This document shows, one piece after another, positions 26,652-38,640 of a stretch of DNA of 64,000 bases (its first letter is position 1; every line of letters begins with the position of its first letter). The stretch comes from Metallyticus violacea (taxonomy: Eukaryota > Arthropoda > Insecta > Mantodea > Metallyticidae). The position numbers and the translations under genes are program-made. The notes beneath the pieces were generated by a model that saw only the letters and a program-made list of their open reading frames with translations, was not told the origin of the DNA and ran no database searches. The DNA is taken from the NCBI GenBank assembly GCA_030762175.1, contig CM060846.1, positions 237,210,512 through 237,274,511 on the forward strand, read 5' to 3'.

Positions 26652-27347
26652 TAAAGAAATGTGGTAGATACTTTTCCCGTTATTATTGTGTACCTTTACA
26701 TTCAGTATGTATATATGTCTATGATTCCCCCTCCTCACAGAGGGGGCAAAACTTTCCTTCATAGTCGTCGGTGATCTTAACCATCTGCCAAGTTGTCCAT
26801 ATTTTGATGCACTCTCCATCCCGATCGTAATGAAAACTCTGGGGTTACCTGCTTGTTTGAGGTTCTTAAAACTCCATATCTTTTTGAAAAGGTGTGAGCA
26901 TAATTTTTCCACAGATGCACTCTTTGCAGGGATGTTGCAGATCGACACATCAAACAATATCTCTTGTTTTATTTTTTGCACTTAAAATACCTTTTTTTTA
27001 ATCCAACTTTTTTTTTTATTTGGTTTTTATTCAAGGTGAAAAGTTAGAATGCAGTTTACTTTATTTTTCTTAAGTATTCGGTTTTATTCAGAAGAAAGTA
27101 ATTTATTTTTACTTTTAATTACTTACTATGTCTACGAGCATTGGCTAGAGTGCAGGAAACATTTTGTAAATTTTGAAATGTACCCTGCACATACAATACT
27201 GCAAGTACATCATAGGCTGAGGTGATAACACTTGGGTAATGCCTTTACTCTTGCAAATTTAGTGTTACTATTTTATTCGTTAAACACATTGTAACCTAAA
27301 TTACAAAATATTTTTTAAAAAAGAAACTTATTTTAAAAAATATATGG
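26652..27347. other. Unassigned sequence
   Basis: A minus-strand open frame covers 26660-26981 (QKIKQEILFDVSICNIP, then RVFITIGMESASKYGQ), but I recognise no family and it fuses into the SINE. No other feature. Confidence 0.4.
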
Positions 27348-27480
27348 AGCTAACACAGTGAAGCAAGGTCATATGAATAAAATCGTGTGATATATGTCGT
27401 ACTAAACACTCATATTGCTTCACTTACTTGTGTGATATTTGGAACTGGTTTCGAAGACCTTTGTCTTCATCTTCAGCCAA
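27348..27480 (-). mobile_element. Solo PLE tail with hammerhead-like core
   Basis: On the minus strand: a hammerhead-like core (27448-27476), then the conserved tail AAGTAAGTGAAGCAATATGA with GTGTTTAGTACG, then TTGCTTCACTGTGTTAG at the outer end. The same order follows the PLE copies at 41891-42010 and 51251-51385. There is no RT or endonuclease next to it. It is either a solo tail left by deletion, an extreme 5' truncation, or a small non-autonomous element. Confidence 0.75.
27448..27476 (-). ncRNA. Hammerhead-ribozyme-like core (solo tail)
   Basis: Minus strand: CTGAAGA, stem GAAGAC / GTCTTC closed by AAAG, then GAAACCAGTTCC. Stem II is fully paired over six bases, which argues for preserved structure. 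Confidence 0.68.
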
Positions 27481-28854
27481 GGGTACTTGTTGGAGTGAAA
27501 GTGGTGAAGATTATGTAGATCTGTGAGTTATGAAACTTAGGTGCTATAATTTTAATTAGTTCTCAACCATTGCAAGGAAAAGTGTTTTGAATATATTGCT
27601 CCTAATTATCAAATCGAACTACTTAATCCTTTTGTACTGTGAAAACAAATATGTTCTCACGATGCATTCTTAAATCTGGAAATGCCAATGTGAAAGCAAT
27701 ACCAAAGAAACCATGCATGCATAAATTGTTTTATTTTCTAACAAGGAACAGTCTCAAGTTTGAACAAACAGAACTGCACCAAAATTATGTTACAGGTTAT
27801 TAATTTACCTGTGAATTCAATGGTTATATTCATTTGTCTGCAAAATGCAACAGTTCATAAGAGATCTCTGAAACAAGTGCTACTTTGAAGCTTAAAGAGT
27901 GGATCTGCACTAAAATAATTATGTGCATAGAAATTGATTTTTTTCACTTCATTATGAATGACCAGGGCATGTAAGAGTTCAAAGACTAATGCAGTAAAAG
28001 CTTTCTTAAAAAATTACATGGCGCAAATTACATTGTATCTAGAACTCATCCAATCTCAATATATTAACTGAATAGCAGGTAAGCAAAAAGTGGCTAAAGA
28101 CCCTGTAGTAAGCAACTGAGATGTTATTCAGCAAAACAAAAATCACCATTGAATTCAGAGGTAAGTAAATGGCCAATAACTGAATTTTGATACAGTAATT
28201 TGTGTTCAAACTCAAAGGTGTTCCTTGTAACTATTGGTGAACTGAAGGCATAGATATGTCAAATTATTAATATATATCAAGACACAATGAAGAAACTTAG
28301 GTAATCCAAGGAAAAATGTTAAGGCAGCTTTCAAGGGAGATTCTGTGCATAGAATAATTGTGTGTGCGTGCGTGTAACATACACACACACATTTTAGAGT
28401 TCAGGGGTTTTTATTCACAATAAAAAGAGCAGTTTAAAATTTCTGGCCTCAGAGCTTACATACCTATATAATTATCGTATACACATAATTTCAACATCTT
28501 TAAGATTCACTTACACTGAGCTTTAGAAAGCCAAAAGCTTATTTATTTGTATTTTGAATGCACCAAAAATAATTATGAGACTCCAATATATAGGGCCACC
28601 AGAATATGTCCTTACCACTCACACAGGGTTTTGCATTTCAACAGCTGGACATGCCACAGCCAGCTGTGCCTTATTAAACTTGCACTAATTGCACAGGAAC
28701 TCCAATTTTCCTATCATAGTAGTATAGTATAGTAGTATAGTAGTTTTTAGTATACAACTTGGACTTTCAGAATACCAATAGCGAATGTGGTGAGTGTTCA
28801 CATGACCATCTTGGTGGAATCACATCTCGTCTAAAAAGTACACAAGCTGTGTGT
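27481..28854. other. PTEN intron without recognised gene
   Basis: 1.4 kb; contains CA/TG alternating runs near 28360-28392 and an AGTAGTATAGT short repeat at 28717-28745. No element assigned. Confidence 0.5.
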
Positions 28855-29116
28855 GTGTATTTTTTTTTAAATAGTGTTTAATGCCCGTTTTTACTACTGA
28901 GGCATCATAGGTGGTGGACACTATGATACATGAAATTAAATGATAAATTTGGAAAGGATTTTCTTTTTTTTAAAGGAAGGAAACGTTCCAGGTATTTGCC
29001 ATTTATGAGGACTGAGGAAAGCCTGGAAAATACCTCAGTCCGGAAGGACGGTCCTGGTGGGATTCGAACCCTGCTCATGAATCTGCGCTTTAATGGCCTA
29101 GGCCAACCATGGTGGT
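28855..29116 (-). mobile_element. SINE family A, copy 5
   Basis: Flanked by the duplication ACAAGCTGTGTGT (28842-28854 and 29117-29129). T run at 28861-28868, body ATCATAGGTGGTGGACACTA, box B complement GGGATTCGAACCC, and a box A complement TTTAATGGCCTAGGCCAACC. A short deletion shortens the body. Confidence 0.93.
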
Positions 29117-29129
29117 ACAAGCTGTGTGT

Positions 29130-30436
29130 CAATTGACCTTTCAATCACTGTTGCAAAAACACTTCAATAAAGCACATGTGCTATGGGAATTCCTTGTTGT
29201 ATACAGTAGACACATGTACACTTGTAAGGTTTTGAGTTTTAACAATTTTGTTGCTGTATGTGCAGAAGACACTGAAATCTCAACTTGTGTGCTAATTTTG
29301 GTAAATAATTTATTGGCAAAAGTTTGCTTTAGTTTTGTTTAATCTGTCTTATGTTAAATCTGTACATTTTTGCATGTGATTGTTTTGCACTAAACCAGTT
29401 GTATCAAGTTTATTCACAAGATCATGAATTACAGTTCTGCTAGTAGGCAATTGTCCAGGGAACTTCCAAATAAATTCCTCATGAATGCAACATGCTAATT
29501 CATATTTATAATAACATTTACCCACGAAAATACATTGATTTTAAGTCTTTGTGAGTGAATGTACATTGGTGACAGCTTGGAAGTTCAAGGACGAGCAGGT
29601 AGGCAGACCATAAGTGAGGAGGGAAGCCTCCCTTGACTGAGGTACAAAACTCCATGGGATTGTGTGAACACATTTTGGAAGCCTGTTTGAATAAATATGT
29701 ATTGCTAAATAATGAGAACTAGAGAATCAGAAATAAAATGGTTACATAAATACACAAACAGATATCAGATATTTAACTTTATAAAAAAAATAGATGCTTT
29801 TCAAAAGCACTTTTATCTCAAAAACCAGATCAGTTAAATCTTTCCTCACCATAAAATATAAGTAGTATAGTTATAATTGCTAAAATCATATAAGTTTTGT
29901 AGAATATTTCTTATCTACAAAATATGATCTTGGTTATCACAACTTATGGGGAAGTATAATGCAAGGGCATAGTGCATAAAATGGCTTTAATGTGAAAGTT
30001 GTATAAACTTTTATTGAAGAATTAAAGAAAGTTAATTTTTCTTGTGCAATAGCTACTAATTCTATGATAAAAATATTCATGTATGATCATATATTTTGAG
30101 GTAGGCTACTTAAAAAATTATTTATATTTCAAGCATGCATTGCAAGTGTTAACATTTCAAAATGTAATTAAGAGCATGGAAGGTCCTATGTGGTCTTGAG
30201 TTACACTGGATGGCTCAAGAAATGCTGGCCCAACCACAGTGAATTCGCCTTGAGTGTGCACATAGCCAAGGTCATGGCAAGCCATGTAAATGAAACAGTA
30301 CTGATTGAGTGAGGAAAGGAAAATAATTTTCTTTTTAATGACTGTTTCAGTGTTTCTGTCTATACTACGAAATAGTTTGTGCTGTGAGGAAGTATTCACA
30401 GCAGTGTCATGTGAGATATATTCTCTGAAACAAAGA
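29130..30436. other. PTEN intron without recognised gene
   Basis: 1.3 kb AT-rich; open frames are short and show no family signature. Confidence 0.5.
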
Positions 30437-30560
30437 ATTACAATGGGAAGAGCACATGTGCATACCATTCCATTAAGAAAATACGAAATAATTTTGCAGC
30501 CAAATTTCCTGGCATTAGTGTTCCTTCAAGGAGCAGTATATAAGATTTGGTCAAAAAGTA
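30437..30560 (+). pseudogene. Helix-turn-helix fragment of a DUF4817-type transposase
   Basis: Reads YHSIKKIRNNFAAKFPGISV then PSRSSIYKIWSKS, resembling the DUF4817 pattern RRxFxxKFPxxxVPSRSTIxKLVxKF. Only this short piece remains; SINE family B copy 3 follows at once, its target duplication TGGTCAAAAAGT being part of this fragment. Confidence 0.5.
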
Positions 30561-30849
30561 GTTGATTTAGTTTATTTACAGATGCTCTTTAATATCTCAG
30601 GTCATCAGAATCCCTTTCAATTCAGGTTGTGAAATGGCCGATAAATTTTGCTCAGAAGCCTCTCTTTCAGGCTTGAGGTTCTTTTACTTTCTGTAAATCT
30701 ATGTCATGGGATCCATGGCTCTACTTCCCTTCCAAAGGAAGCCATACTTAAGAGTTTTACTTGTGAAAAAATATCAACCTTGGCCAGAATTGAACCCAAT
30801 CTTGGGTCTAGGAGGCAAGTATGACTACCACTAGACCACAAGGACAAAC
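30561..30849 (-). mobile_element. SINE family B, copy 3
   Basis: Flanks TGGTCAAAAAGT and TGGCCAAAAGTGG form a degraded target duplication. Body CTTCCAAAGGAAGCCATACT; head complement CTAGACCACAAGGAC is diverged from copy 1. Confidence 0.9.
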
Positions 30850-30973
30850 TGGCCAAAAGTGGCGTATAATTTGTGAATGTGTAGACAAAACAGGTACAAT
30901 GCCCACTTTAGTTTATGAGGAAAGGGCTGGGTTTTGTTAAAGTAAAGCATCAGTACTATGTAATCCTTGGTTC

Positions 30974-31018
<45 letters not shown>

Positions 31019-31019
31019 T
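30974..31019. repeat. (GAT)n microsatellite
   Basis: About fifteen ATG/GAT trinucleotides without interruption. Confidence 0.97.
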
Positions 31020-31060
31020 AGTGAATTTGATAAAGTGTGAGGTTGAACAGAGTCGCACCG

Positions 31061-31066
<6 letters not shown>

Positions 31067-31098
<32 letters not shown>

Positions 31099-31143
31099 AA
31101 TAGTGTCTAACACCAGTTTTTACTGCTGAGGCACCACAGGCTG
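31067..31143 (-). mobile_element. SINE family A, 5'-truncated copy 6
   Basis: T run of about 30 followed by GAATAGTGTCTAACACCAG and GAGGCACCACAGGCTG, the 3' end of family A. It is flanked by CACCGATAAAGG (31055-31066) and TACCAATAAAGG, a target duplication. Confidence 0.9.
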
Positions 31144-31154
31144 TACCAATAAAG

Positions 31155-31455
31155 GATTTTTTTTATTTGTTTTATTTATGGAATGCTCTTTAACATCACA
31201 GGTCATCAATGTCCCATTCAAATCAGGGCATGAAATGGCTGACAAATTTTGCTCAGATGCCTCTTCTTTCAGGCTTGAGGTTCTTTATCATGCTGTAAAT
31301 GAATGACACCAGACCCATGGCTTTACTTCCCTTCCAAAGGAAGTCATACTTAGGAATTTTACACCCAGAAAAAATCCATCAATCCTGGCCAGGTGAACTC
31401 GCGATCTTGGGTTTAGAAGGCAAGTTTAGTTACCACTACACCACCAGGACTGACC
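31155..31455 (-). mobile_element. SINE family B, copy 4
   Basis: Flanked by ACCAATAAAGGAT on both sides (31144-31157 and about 31458-31470). Body TTCCAAAGGAAGTCATACTT; head complement GTTACCACTACACCACCAGG. It inserted beside the truncated SINE A, using the same target word. Confidence 0.92.
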
Positions 31456-31618
31456 CCAACCAATAAAGGATAATTATTGTCAGACTGCATTGGTTTCCTG
31501 TGTTGCATCTAGGAGTGTGTCTGCCTTGAATTAACTTTTGCTGCCATTCATTTAAGAACTTTCGAAAAATAAAACATTTTTAAAAAATTCTGTTGGATCT
31601 TACATAGTGAAGCTTGTT

Positions 31619-31793
31619 AAATGTAAATGTAATTAATCTGTCGTCTAACACACTCGTATGCTTCACTTACTTTTAAATACGGTGGGACCGGTTTCGAAGA
31701 GACATCCTCTCCATCTTCAACCAACTTGAAGTTGTCGAGTGTAAGTGAAGCATAAGAATGTGCCAGACAACAGATTAATTATATTTACATTTT
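31619..31793 (-). mobile_element. Fold-back element with a central hammerhead-like core
   Basis: Two inverted arms of about 52 bases (31619-31670 and 31741-31793), differing at roughly six positions, flank a 70-base centre. Each arm is the conserved PLE tail (GTAAGTGAAGCATAMGARTG, then CAGATTAATTA). The centre holds a hammerhead-like core on the minus strand at 31691-31720. A further tail word (AGTGAAGC, 31607-31614) lies outside the left arm. No ORF. Confidence 0.8.
31691..31720 (-). ncRNA. Hammerhead-ribozyme-like core in the fold-back element
   Basis: Minus strand: TTGAAGA (first C replaced by T), stem GGAGAGG / TCTCTTC partly paired, then GAAACCGGTCCCACCGTA, in which CGGT / ACCG could form a short stem III before the cleavage site. 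Confidence 0.55.
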
Positions 31794-33879
31794 TCTGCCC
31801 TGTACATTGAACTATTGCACAGAAACATTTGGTCACTTCCCTTATAGAAGCACCAGTCCCATGCTAATGATATGACCTCTCAAACTGGTATCAAGCTGAG
31901 TGCTCATGCTAGGCAAATAAAGTGGAGGATGGTTTCTTTGCAAAATGGTCATTATATTAATGAAGTTAAGTAGTTAGAGAAGGAAATTTTAGTTTGGAAA
32001 ATGGGATTGAAATGATTATTCCATTCAGTAGTTATTGCAGTGTATCAGGTTTTTAAAGCAAAACCTGTTTCTTCTATGGTTTATATATTGCATCCAGGGA
32101 TTAACATGAAGAAGTAAAATAATAATACTTGCTTATTGGCTAGTAATACATTCTTGTACTTGCAGCCTAAACAGTTGAAAGTAGAAAGCATAAATGTAAA
32201 ATATATACAGACAATAAAAAAATATATTTTTGTGATTCCAGAAAGTGATGAAATGCATAATGCCCTTTAGACCATTCTGTACACATATATATGTATTATA
32301 CGTTAATCTTCATTGCATCATGAACTTCAAGAATGGGGCCTAAGGCTTGTTCAAAAGCTTTTCTCATTACGTGGGCACTTGATTCCTTAGCAATGTGGTC
32401 AGCATTATGCATGGTCACTGCCAATTAGACAACATACAGACAACTCATGCATGCATTCATGCAAATACGTGTGTGAAAGAGGGAGAAAAAAATCACTCAT
32501 ATAGAATAATATAACTAACTAACAAGAACAAAATGTTCAGATATAAAGAGACACTGAAAGCAGCCATGTTTATTATATTATATATTGAATAAGTGTGTAT
32601 CGCTCACAGGTCATTCCAGTGACCAAACATATATAACAGCTCTCAAATATTCAAGAGAAATAACATTTTATTTTTTGAGGATACCCACAGATGAAATTTC
32701 TAAATCTTATCATTTTCAAATAAATTTCTTTAAATTTGTATCACAGGCTGCTTACTTGTAATGCACATGTTCATTTTTCCATATTAAAATATCTAATAAT
32801 TTTCAGTAATATTTATATTTACTTTTATATATTAATGTGTTGAAATGTTCCAACAATGCAGATTTTACAATTTTGACCCAATTAAAAATATTAACTTAAT
32901 TTCATTTTGAGAAAAAAATTTGCCATATAGGATTTTTGTATTGTTCTTGGTGTCTCAGAAAATTTTGTAAACTTTGTAATAGAACATTTTTCTCATTTTT
33001 TCGTAATTGATTATAATTCATCAAATTAATTATCTTATATCATTTCCCACAGGTGGTAAACTAGAAAAAGTGTAAACATAGGGAGTCTATAAATTTACAT
33101 TTTGTTTAAGATTTGCATTTTTGCAAAGTATATCTGCAGCTTGTTTCTTATGGTCACGTTTAGTTCTTGTTTATTTACCAAACTACTTAGTATGTTTTAT
33201 TTGTTTATGGAAAAGTAGCAAATATGCATTTTGATCAGTTTACCACAGCCAATTGAACAATAAACCAAAACTGAGAAAAGAGGGTTCCCCTCCCCTCCCT
33301 ACCTACAGTAACTCATTAACACACAGACAGACATGCAGCAGAATGAGATTGAACATAGAAGTTACAGAATGTGTAGTCGTATTAGTTATATACATTTTCC
33401 TTATGTAAAATTTAATAATTGTGATTTATTGTTATATTAGTTTTATTACCATTTCTTATATACAATTATATAAATACATTTGTTGAAAATATATTCACTC
33501 ATTTTCTCACTGTTTCTTTCTGTCTTTATGTTTATCTACTTTCTTTTGCTTGTTGATGTTATTTGGTTTCAAATAGCTTGCCAATAATGACTGTAAATTT
33601 GAGGTACACAAATGTAACACAAACACTAGGATCTTAACAGTAATGCTGCATGTTTGACTGTTTTAATATGGTTTGGTTTGGAGAAAAACTTATATACATA
33701 TGTCTATCCAGAAGTTGTAGTAAGACACAAACAGGCAAATACCTGGAAATGATGTTTCTGGTATTGACTTATATAACTCCAGCTGACTTCCCAGATGTTC
33801 ACAAAGGAGAGTTGATTTGTAAATTAGTTAAGTTCTAATTTCAGAGCACTATTTGCATTTATGGCTGGACAAAAATGGG
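31794..33879. other. PTEN intron without recognised gene
   Basis: 2.1 kb AT-rich sequence; no element assigned. Confidence 0.5.
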
Positions 33880-35060
33880 GTTATTGAAAAGCAGACATTC
33901 ATAATCCATTGCATTTAAATCCCTAAATCTGTTATCAAATAATTCGGAAGGACTTCTATTAGCAATTTATACTTGTTGTTAACAGTACTCTTTTATTACT
34001 GATTGCAGACTTTCAAAGTGGCACAAATCAACTTGTTCAATGTGACAACTCCTCATTGTAAACTTTTCCATGATTTTTAAGATTAATAATTACATTTTTT
34101 TTTCCTTGTAAACCTAGGTTCAGGTCATTCAAATGTGAAATCTACCAAGTATGCTAGATAACATATCCATTCATAATTAGATAGTTCTCAAATTGTCTCT
34201 GTTTAGAAATTCCTTAATATCTTTATGAAGATTAAAAAGTGTTTCAGCATATTGCCTAAACTAAACCAACTTACATGGCTATAGTAAGTTAAATCATGAT
34301 AATCAGAGGCAATGTTTTGAAGAAATTCTGAAACTGACTATTAATGAATCACATTAACTGTATGAACAACTACTTACATTACTTGTTCCAAGGTGACAGA
34401 TTGCACACATAGTGCCTCATGGTAAATAATGCAATGGATCACTATAACATTATCTGTAGGAATCCCATTCCATATTAAGCTTTTTCTCAGTTTTCCCACA
34501 AATTTATTTTCCTATTCTATTATAGATGGTGCTCCATCTGTTGCAACAGAGAACAACTTTTCCAACAGATGCTCACATTTTTTCACTATATTTAGACATG
34601 CTTCAAAAATATTTTCTCTATTTCTGTGATCTTTAGAGATACCAAATCTAATAGTTCTTCAAATGGATTAAAACCAGAATCAGTGCCCCTAATGAAAATG
34701 ACTATTTGTGCCATGGCTTTCCAATCTATAGTATCATATATGCTAATGAATAAAACATTAAGCTTTTTTAAGTTTGGATGACAATTGCTGTTCTAGAATA
34801 TAAGCCATTTCCAATATTCTGTCTGCAGCTGTAAACAAACTTAAATCTTTGAAGGCATTTATTAGTGAAAGAAAAAATTCTTCTGCAGCTATCAATATGC
34901 ATTTCTTCACAAATTCACTTTCTGAAAAAGATTTTGATGCCTCTGCAATATCTTTTGCAATTTGTAACTGACATGGACAGCCCCTGTAATATTTACCTCT
35001 TTAGAATGAGCATCATCTAGGCACCTGTTAAATTTTGCCTTTAGTTAATCAAAAGCTTTT
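33880..35060 (-). pseudogene. hAT transposase remnant (ZBED5/DUF4371-like)
   Basis: Minus strand from about 35000: DIAEASKSFSESEFVKKCIL, AAEEFFLSLINAFKDLSLFT, ADRILEMAYILEQQL, IYDTIDWKAMAQIVIFIRGT (counterpart of the D-T-AQL-VFIRG motif), FNPFEELLDLVSL, KCEHLLEKLFSVATDGAPS (the VTTDGAPSM motif carrying a catalytic Asp), VIHCIIYHEALC (HCIIHQE-LC), then YSHVSWFSLGNMLKHF (VRWLSRGKVL-RF). This order is characteristic of ZBED5/GTF2IRD2-type hAT transposases. Only short stops interrupt; the zinc finger and C-terminal dimerisation part are missing or unrecognised. Confidence 0.85.
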
Positions 35061-35115
35061 TGTTAAATTTCTTCTGATGTTAATTAATTATGTGCATATT
35101 AAATTTAAAATTAAT

Positions 35116-36857
35116 TTCATGTCGGAACTACTACAGTGAAGCAATTAATTTATTCTTAATTAGCTAATTGGAAGAACTTCTCAGTGGGAAAGAATACATG
35201 AAGATAAAACCAGATCCTTTGAAGAAATGCACACAGTCAATAACAAATCGGTCAACAAAAGCATAATCATATCACCCAAGGAGAAACCAAAATTAAAAGC
35301 AGACAATGCCACAATAGCAAGGATACACGGCCAACTGAAAATCATAAACTGTGAGACCAATAATCAATTGTAGAAACACACCTTCCTACAAAAGAGTAAG
35401 ATGGCTCCTCCAGAAATTTAAAAAATTCCTAGATTTGTTAGCTTAGGTGTAGGTAATTCCAAAGAACTGGGGGAGAAAATTAAAGATCTGGTTCTCCAAA
35501 TGGATGATCTTCTAGTGTCCTTTGATGTAAATTCACTCTTTCCCAGCATATCAAAATGCAAACTCCCGACATCCCTTCGGAAATGGTACAGTCTCTGAAA
35601 CTAAGCAACAAGGAGATTGAGGAATACTCCCAACTAGCCTAAGTCTGTATCAGTCAGAATTTGTTCAGGTTCAATGGTAAATTTCACAAACAAGAAGCAG
35701 GTTTATCTATGGGGAATCCACTATCACCTTTTCTGCCTGTTTTATATATAAGTAGTTTAGAAATGCACATCACCAAATCATTTCCATAACATTTGTAAAG
35801 TCTAACGCAGATATGTGGATGATTAATAGAAGTGGTTAATAGAAACACTTGGGCAATACTTTGAAATTACTAAACCTACAAGATAAGGAAATTAAATCTT
35901 CTGAAACAGAACAAGACTACATAATTCCTTTCCTTGACTAAAAAGATTATAAGAACAGGCAATATTTGAAATTTGGAATATACAGAAAGGATACACAGAA
36001 TGAAAATTACAACATAAAGGCCAGTGGCTTCAGTCCCACAGCACACAAACATGCAGTTCTCAACAGCTTAGCACATAGACTGATTAACATACCCATGAAT
36101 GAGTTGAATACAGCGAAGAGTACTCTCTCGTAATACAAATGGCAAAAAGCAATGGGTTTGGCCAAGAAATTATAGACAAAAAAATCAAGAAATTCAAACG
36201 AGGGAATAGATTAAAACAGGTCGTCAGCAAGAAAAGAAACAAAAAATTTACTTATCATCCTTGGTCCACCAAAAAATTTCAGAAAATACTCGGAGAGTTT
36301 GTGATTACTTTGTTTCCAGTGAATAAATTCAGCCTTTGTTGCTCAACTCCAGTAATAATGGTAGAATACCTAATGAGAAGAAGTCAGGAATTTATAAAAT
36401 CAACTGTTCAGAATGCAACACAGTATATATTAGCAAAACAAAAAGAAGCATTGGAATTACACTAAAGGAACACTGGATAAATGTCAGGTACAACCACATA
36501 GGTAAATCAGTGGTTGCACATCACTTTTGGAGATGTAAATATAATATAGAAATGGAAGTCAAAATATTGAAAGTTGTAGATAGACCCTGGGAATATGGGA
36601 TAACAATTTTATAAAAAAAATATTAAGGTATGGTTATGAACTTCGAGATCCCAACAGAAGACAAATAAATCCAAAGGTTCATAAAATGTCCATGAGAGCT
36701 ACACCAAGTCCATCCAACCAACAACTAATTCTGCAATTGACTCACAGCTGCTGATGTGGGCAAAAAGCCTGTGAAACTTGTTCTGTGTAATTCAGTGGTA
36801 AGTGGAACATAGGGTATTAAATCGACTCACTGGCCAATTAAGAATAAAATACCTGCA
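35116..36857 (+). mobile_element. Penelope-like element, decayed RT plus GIY-YIG endonuclease
   Basis: The 5' end carries an inverted copy of the PLE tail (ACAGTGAAGCAATTAATTTA near 35130, complement of 51338-51370). RT pieces: SPKEKPKLKADNATIARI, LVLQMDDLLVSFDVNSLF (first Asp box), GNPLSPFL-like WGIHYHLF in a shifted frame, and RYVDD at about 35812. Thumb: KFTYHPWSTKKFQKIL. Endonuclease: EKKSGIYKINCSECNTVYIS with KTKRSIGITLKEHWINVRYN, KSVVAHHFW and an RPWEYGI box. The tail with a hammerhead-like core is at 36751. Frameshifts make it inactive. Confidence 0.88.
36751..36777 (+). ncRNA. Hammerhead-ribozyme-like core (variant)
   Basis: CTGATGT (last A replaced by T), stem GGGC / GCCT with A-rich loop, then GTGAAACTTG. 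The tail GGTAAGTGGAACATAGGGTA follows. The changed last base would probably impair catalysis. Confidence 0.5.
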
Positions 36858-37259
36858 TATTATTTGCAAATATTGTGCACATATCAAATTTTGAGTATTA
36901 CTGTCTTTCAGGACAAAACAATATTTGTTTCACTGCTGAAAATTTGTTTTTCAGTCTTTGTTAAAGTTGAAGCCGAAGCCCTCATGTCTTGTTTTCACCA
37001 ACTTACCAGCACATTCTACCACAGCAATATAACTGAGCCATATGCTTCATTTGAGTGGCTACAAAGGGAGAGGGAGGAGGGAAATGAACTTCACAGCTTG
37101 GGTATGCTGCTCCACAGGTGTGGTATACCATAATTGAAGACTACATGTTCACTATGACAAAGTAACAAAAGTGTCACATTTTGCTGTTTGTAATCTTATA
37201 GCTGTTAGTTCTCAGCATTCTCACATCATAGCAAAGTAACAAATTTGCTATTAATTAAA
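36858..37259. other. Unassigned spacer between PLE copies
   Basis: About 400 bp. A + open frame spans much of it, with FVKVEAEALMSCFHQLTSTF, but no family is recognised and it shows no PTEN similarity. Confidence 0.4.
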
Positions 37260-38640
37260 TAATTGAAATCATAGTATGATTGAGTCAAACTAAACACTCT
37301 TATTGCTCCACCTACTTGTCTATAAATGTAGAACATATTTCACAAACCTTGGTTTGCATCTTCAGTTAGAAAGTTGACTGCTGGATACTTTGTTATGCTG
37401 TCTGAATGTGTATTCTGCTCTGCAGCAGGTGTGATGAACTTAAAGTTTATGTTTCCATCCCTGGAAGTGTTCATTAAATTGTTATTATATTTGTATATGT
37501 TAATTTTTTCCCAAGCTGCTAATTCTGTAGGTCCTTGTATGATTTCATTAATTTTGCTCTATTCAGTATGTTGTGGTTTTCTGTCCAGAAATGAAATGCT
37601 ACTGCTACTTTCTCCATTTGCTTGTATTTTATGTTCCTGGAATGTTCCTTTTAACTGTGTGCATATGTTTCTCTTTGTTTTTCCAATTTAGATTTTTTCA
37701 CATTCTGCATAATTTATGTTGCAAATACCTGCTTTTTTCTCCTGTGGAATACTGTCATTAACATTTTCTATCAGGAGATTTTTTACATTAAATACATTTA
37801 CCAGGGCTAACCTGATATTAAAATCTTTAAGAATATTCTGAAACTTTTTTATGGCCCATGGATGATATGTGAATTTTTTAAAAAATAGTTTATCTTTTTT
37901 TGCTGAAAGTGTTGTGATTTCTTTAAAGAGTTTCTCTCTCATGAATTTTTGTACTTTTTTTTGTGTACTAGTGCTCTCTTAAAAACATTTTTAGCCTCTG
38001 TATTTTCTATTTGTTTGCATTCTTTGAAGTATTCTTCTTTGCTAATTTGTAGGTTAACTAGCTGGTGTATTCAACTGTTAATAATTGCATGTTTATGAGT
38101 CGTGGGGTTAAAACTGTCAGCTTTGATGTGATTGTCTGCATGTGTATTCTTTCTATATATTCCAATTCTAGGTTTCCTTGACGCTTCATAATTTTGATGT
38201 CTAAGAATGGTAACATGTTATCTGTTTCAGTTTTGTATGTGAACCAAATGTTTCTATCTTGTACATTCATGACTTCTCCAATGAGTTTTTTCTTAACTAT
38301 GGCAAATGTATCGTCAACATATCTGTACCATGTTTTAAATATGTAGGGAATGCTGAGTTGATGTGTGTTTCAAATGTGCTCATGGAGAGGTTAAATAAAA
38401 TGGGCATAAGAGGCTGCCCATATTAAGTCCTGATCGTTGTATATAAATTTTGCCCCTGAAAGAAAAGTAGGATGGGTTTATGCAAATTTTGGTGAGTTTA
38501 ATATATTCTTTTACATGTGCATCATTAATTCCACTTTTTCTTAACCAATCATTTAGATAAATTAGGAGTTTTTCTATGATTTTGGTTTCATTGTACAAGT
38601 TCCAATTAGCATCTCTAGAAATTTGTTATTAGTGTGGAAA
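37260..38640 (-). mobile_element. Penelope-like element, antisense, decayed
   Basis: Minus strand: YNETKIIEKLLIYLNDWLRK, CINPSYFSFRGKIYIQRSGL, NMGSLLCP (GNPLSP box), RYVDDTFAIV at about 38310, NMLPFLDIKIMKR (LPFLDI box), FKKFTYHPWAIKKFQNILKD, VKNLLIENVNDSIPQEKKAG, ICNINYAECEKI followed by a stop and IGKTKRN, then KINIYKY. The GIY-YIG boxes are degraded (GIC, -IG). The tail with a hammerhead-like core is at 37337-37365. The N-terminal RT part beyond 38640 is missing. Confidence 0.88.
37337..37365 (-). ncRNA. Hammerhead-ribozyme-like core
   Basis: Minus strand: CTGAAGA, stem CAAACC / GGTTTG closed by AA, then TGAAATATG (GAAAC has become GAAAT). Stem II is six perfect pairs. The tail AAGTAGGTGGAGCAATAAGA follows. 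Confidence 0.58.

Noticed and set aside
26556..26981. 141-codon minus-strand ORF
   Set aside because: Its C-terminal part is the SINE head; the rest has no recognisable family, so it is not supported as a gene.
36864..37133. Possible downstream PTEN exon
   Set aside because: The translation does not match PTEN after the P-loop (no GRTGVMI or later motifs).
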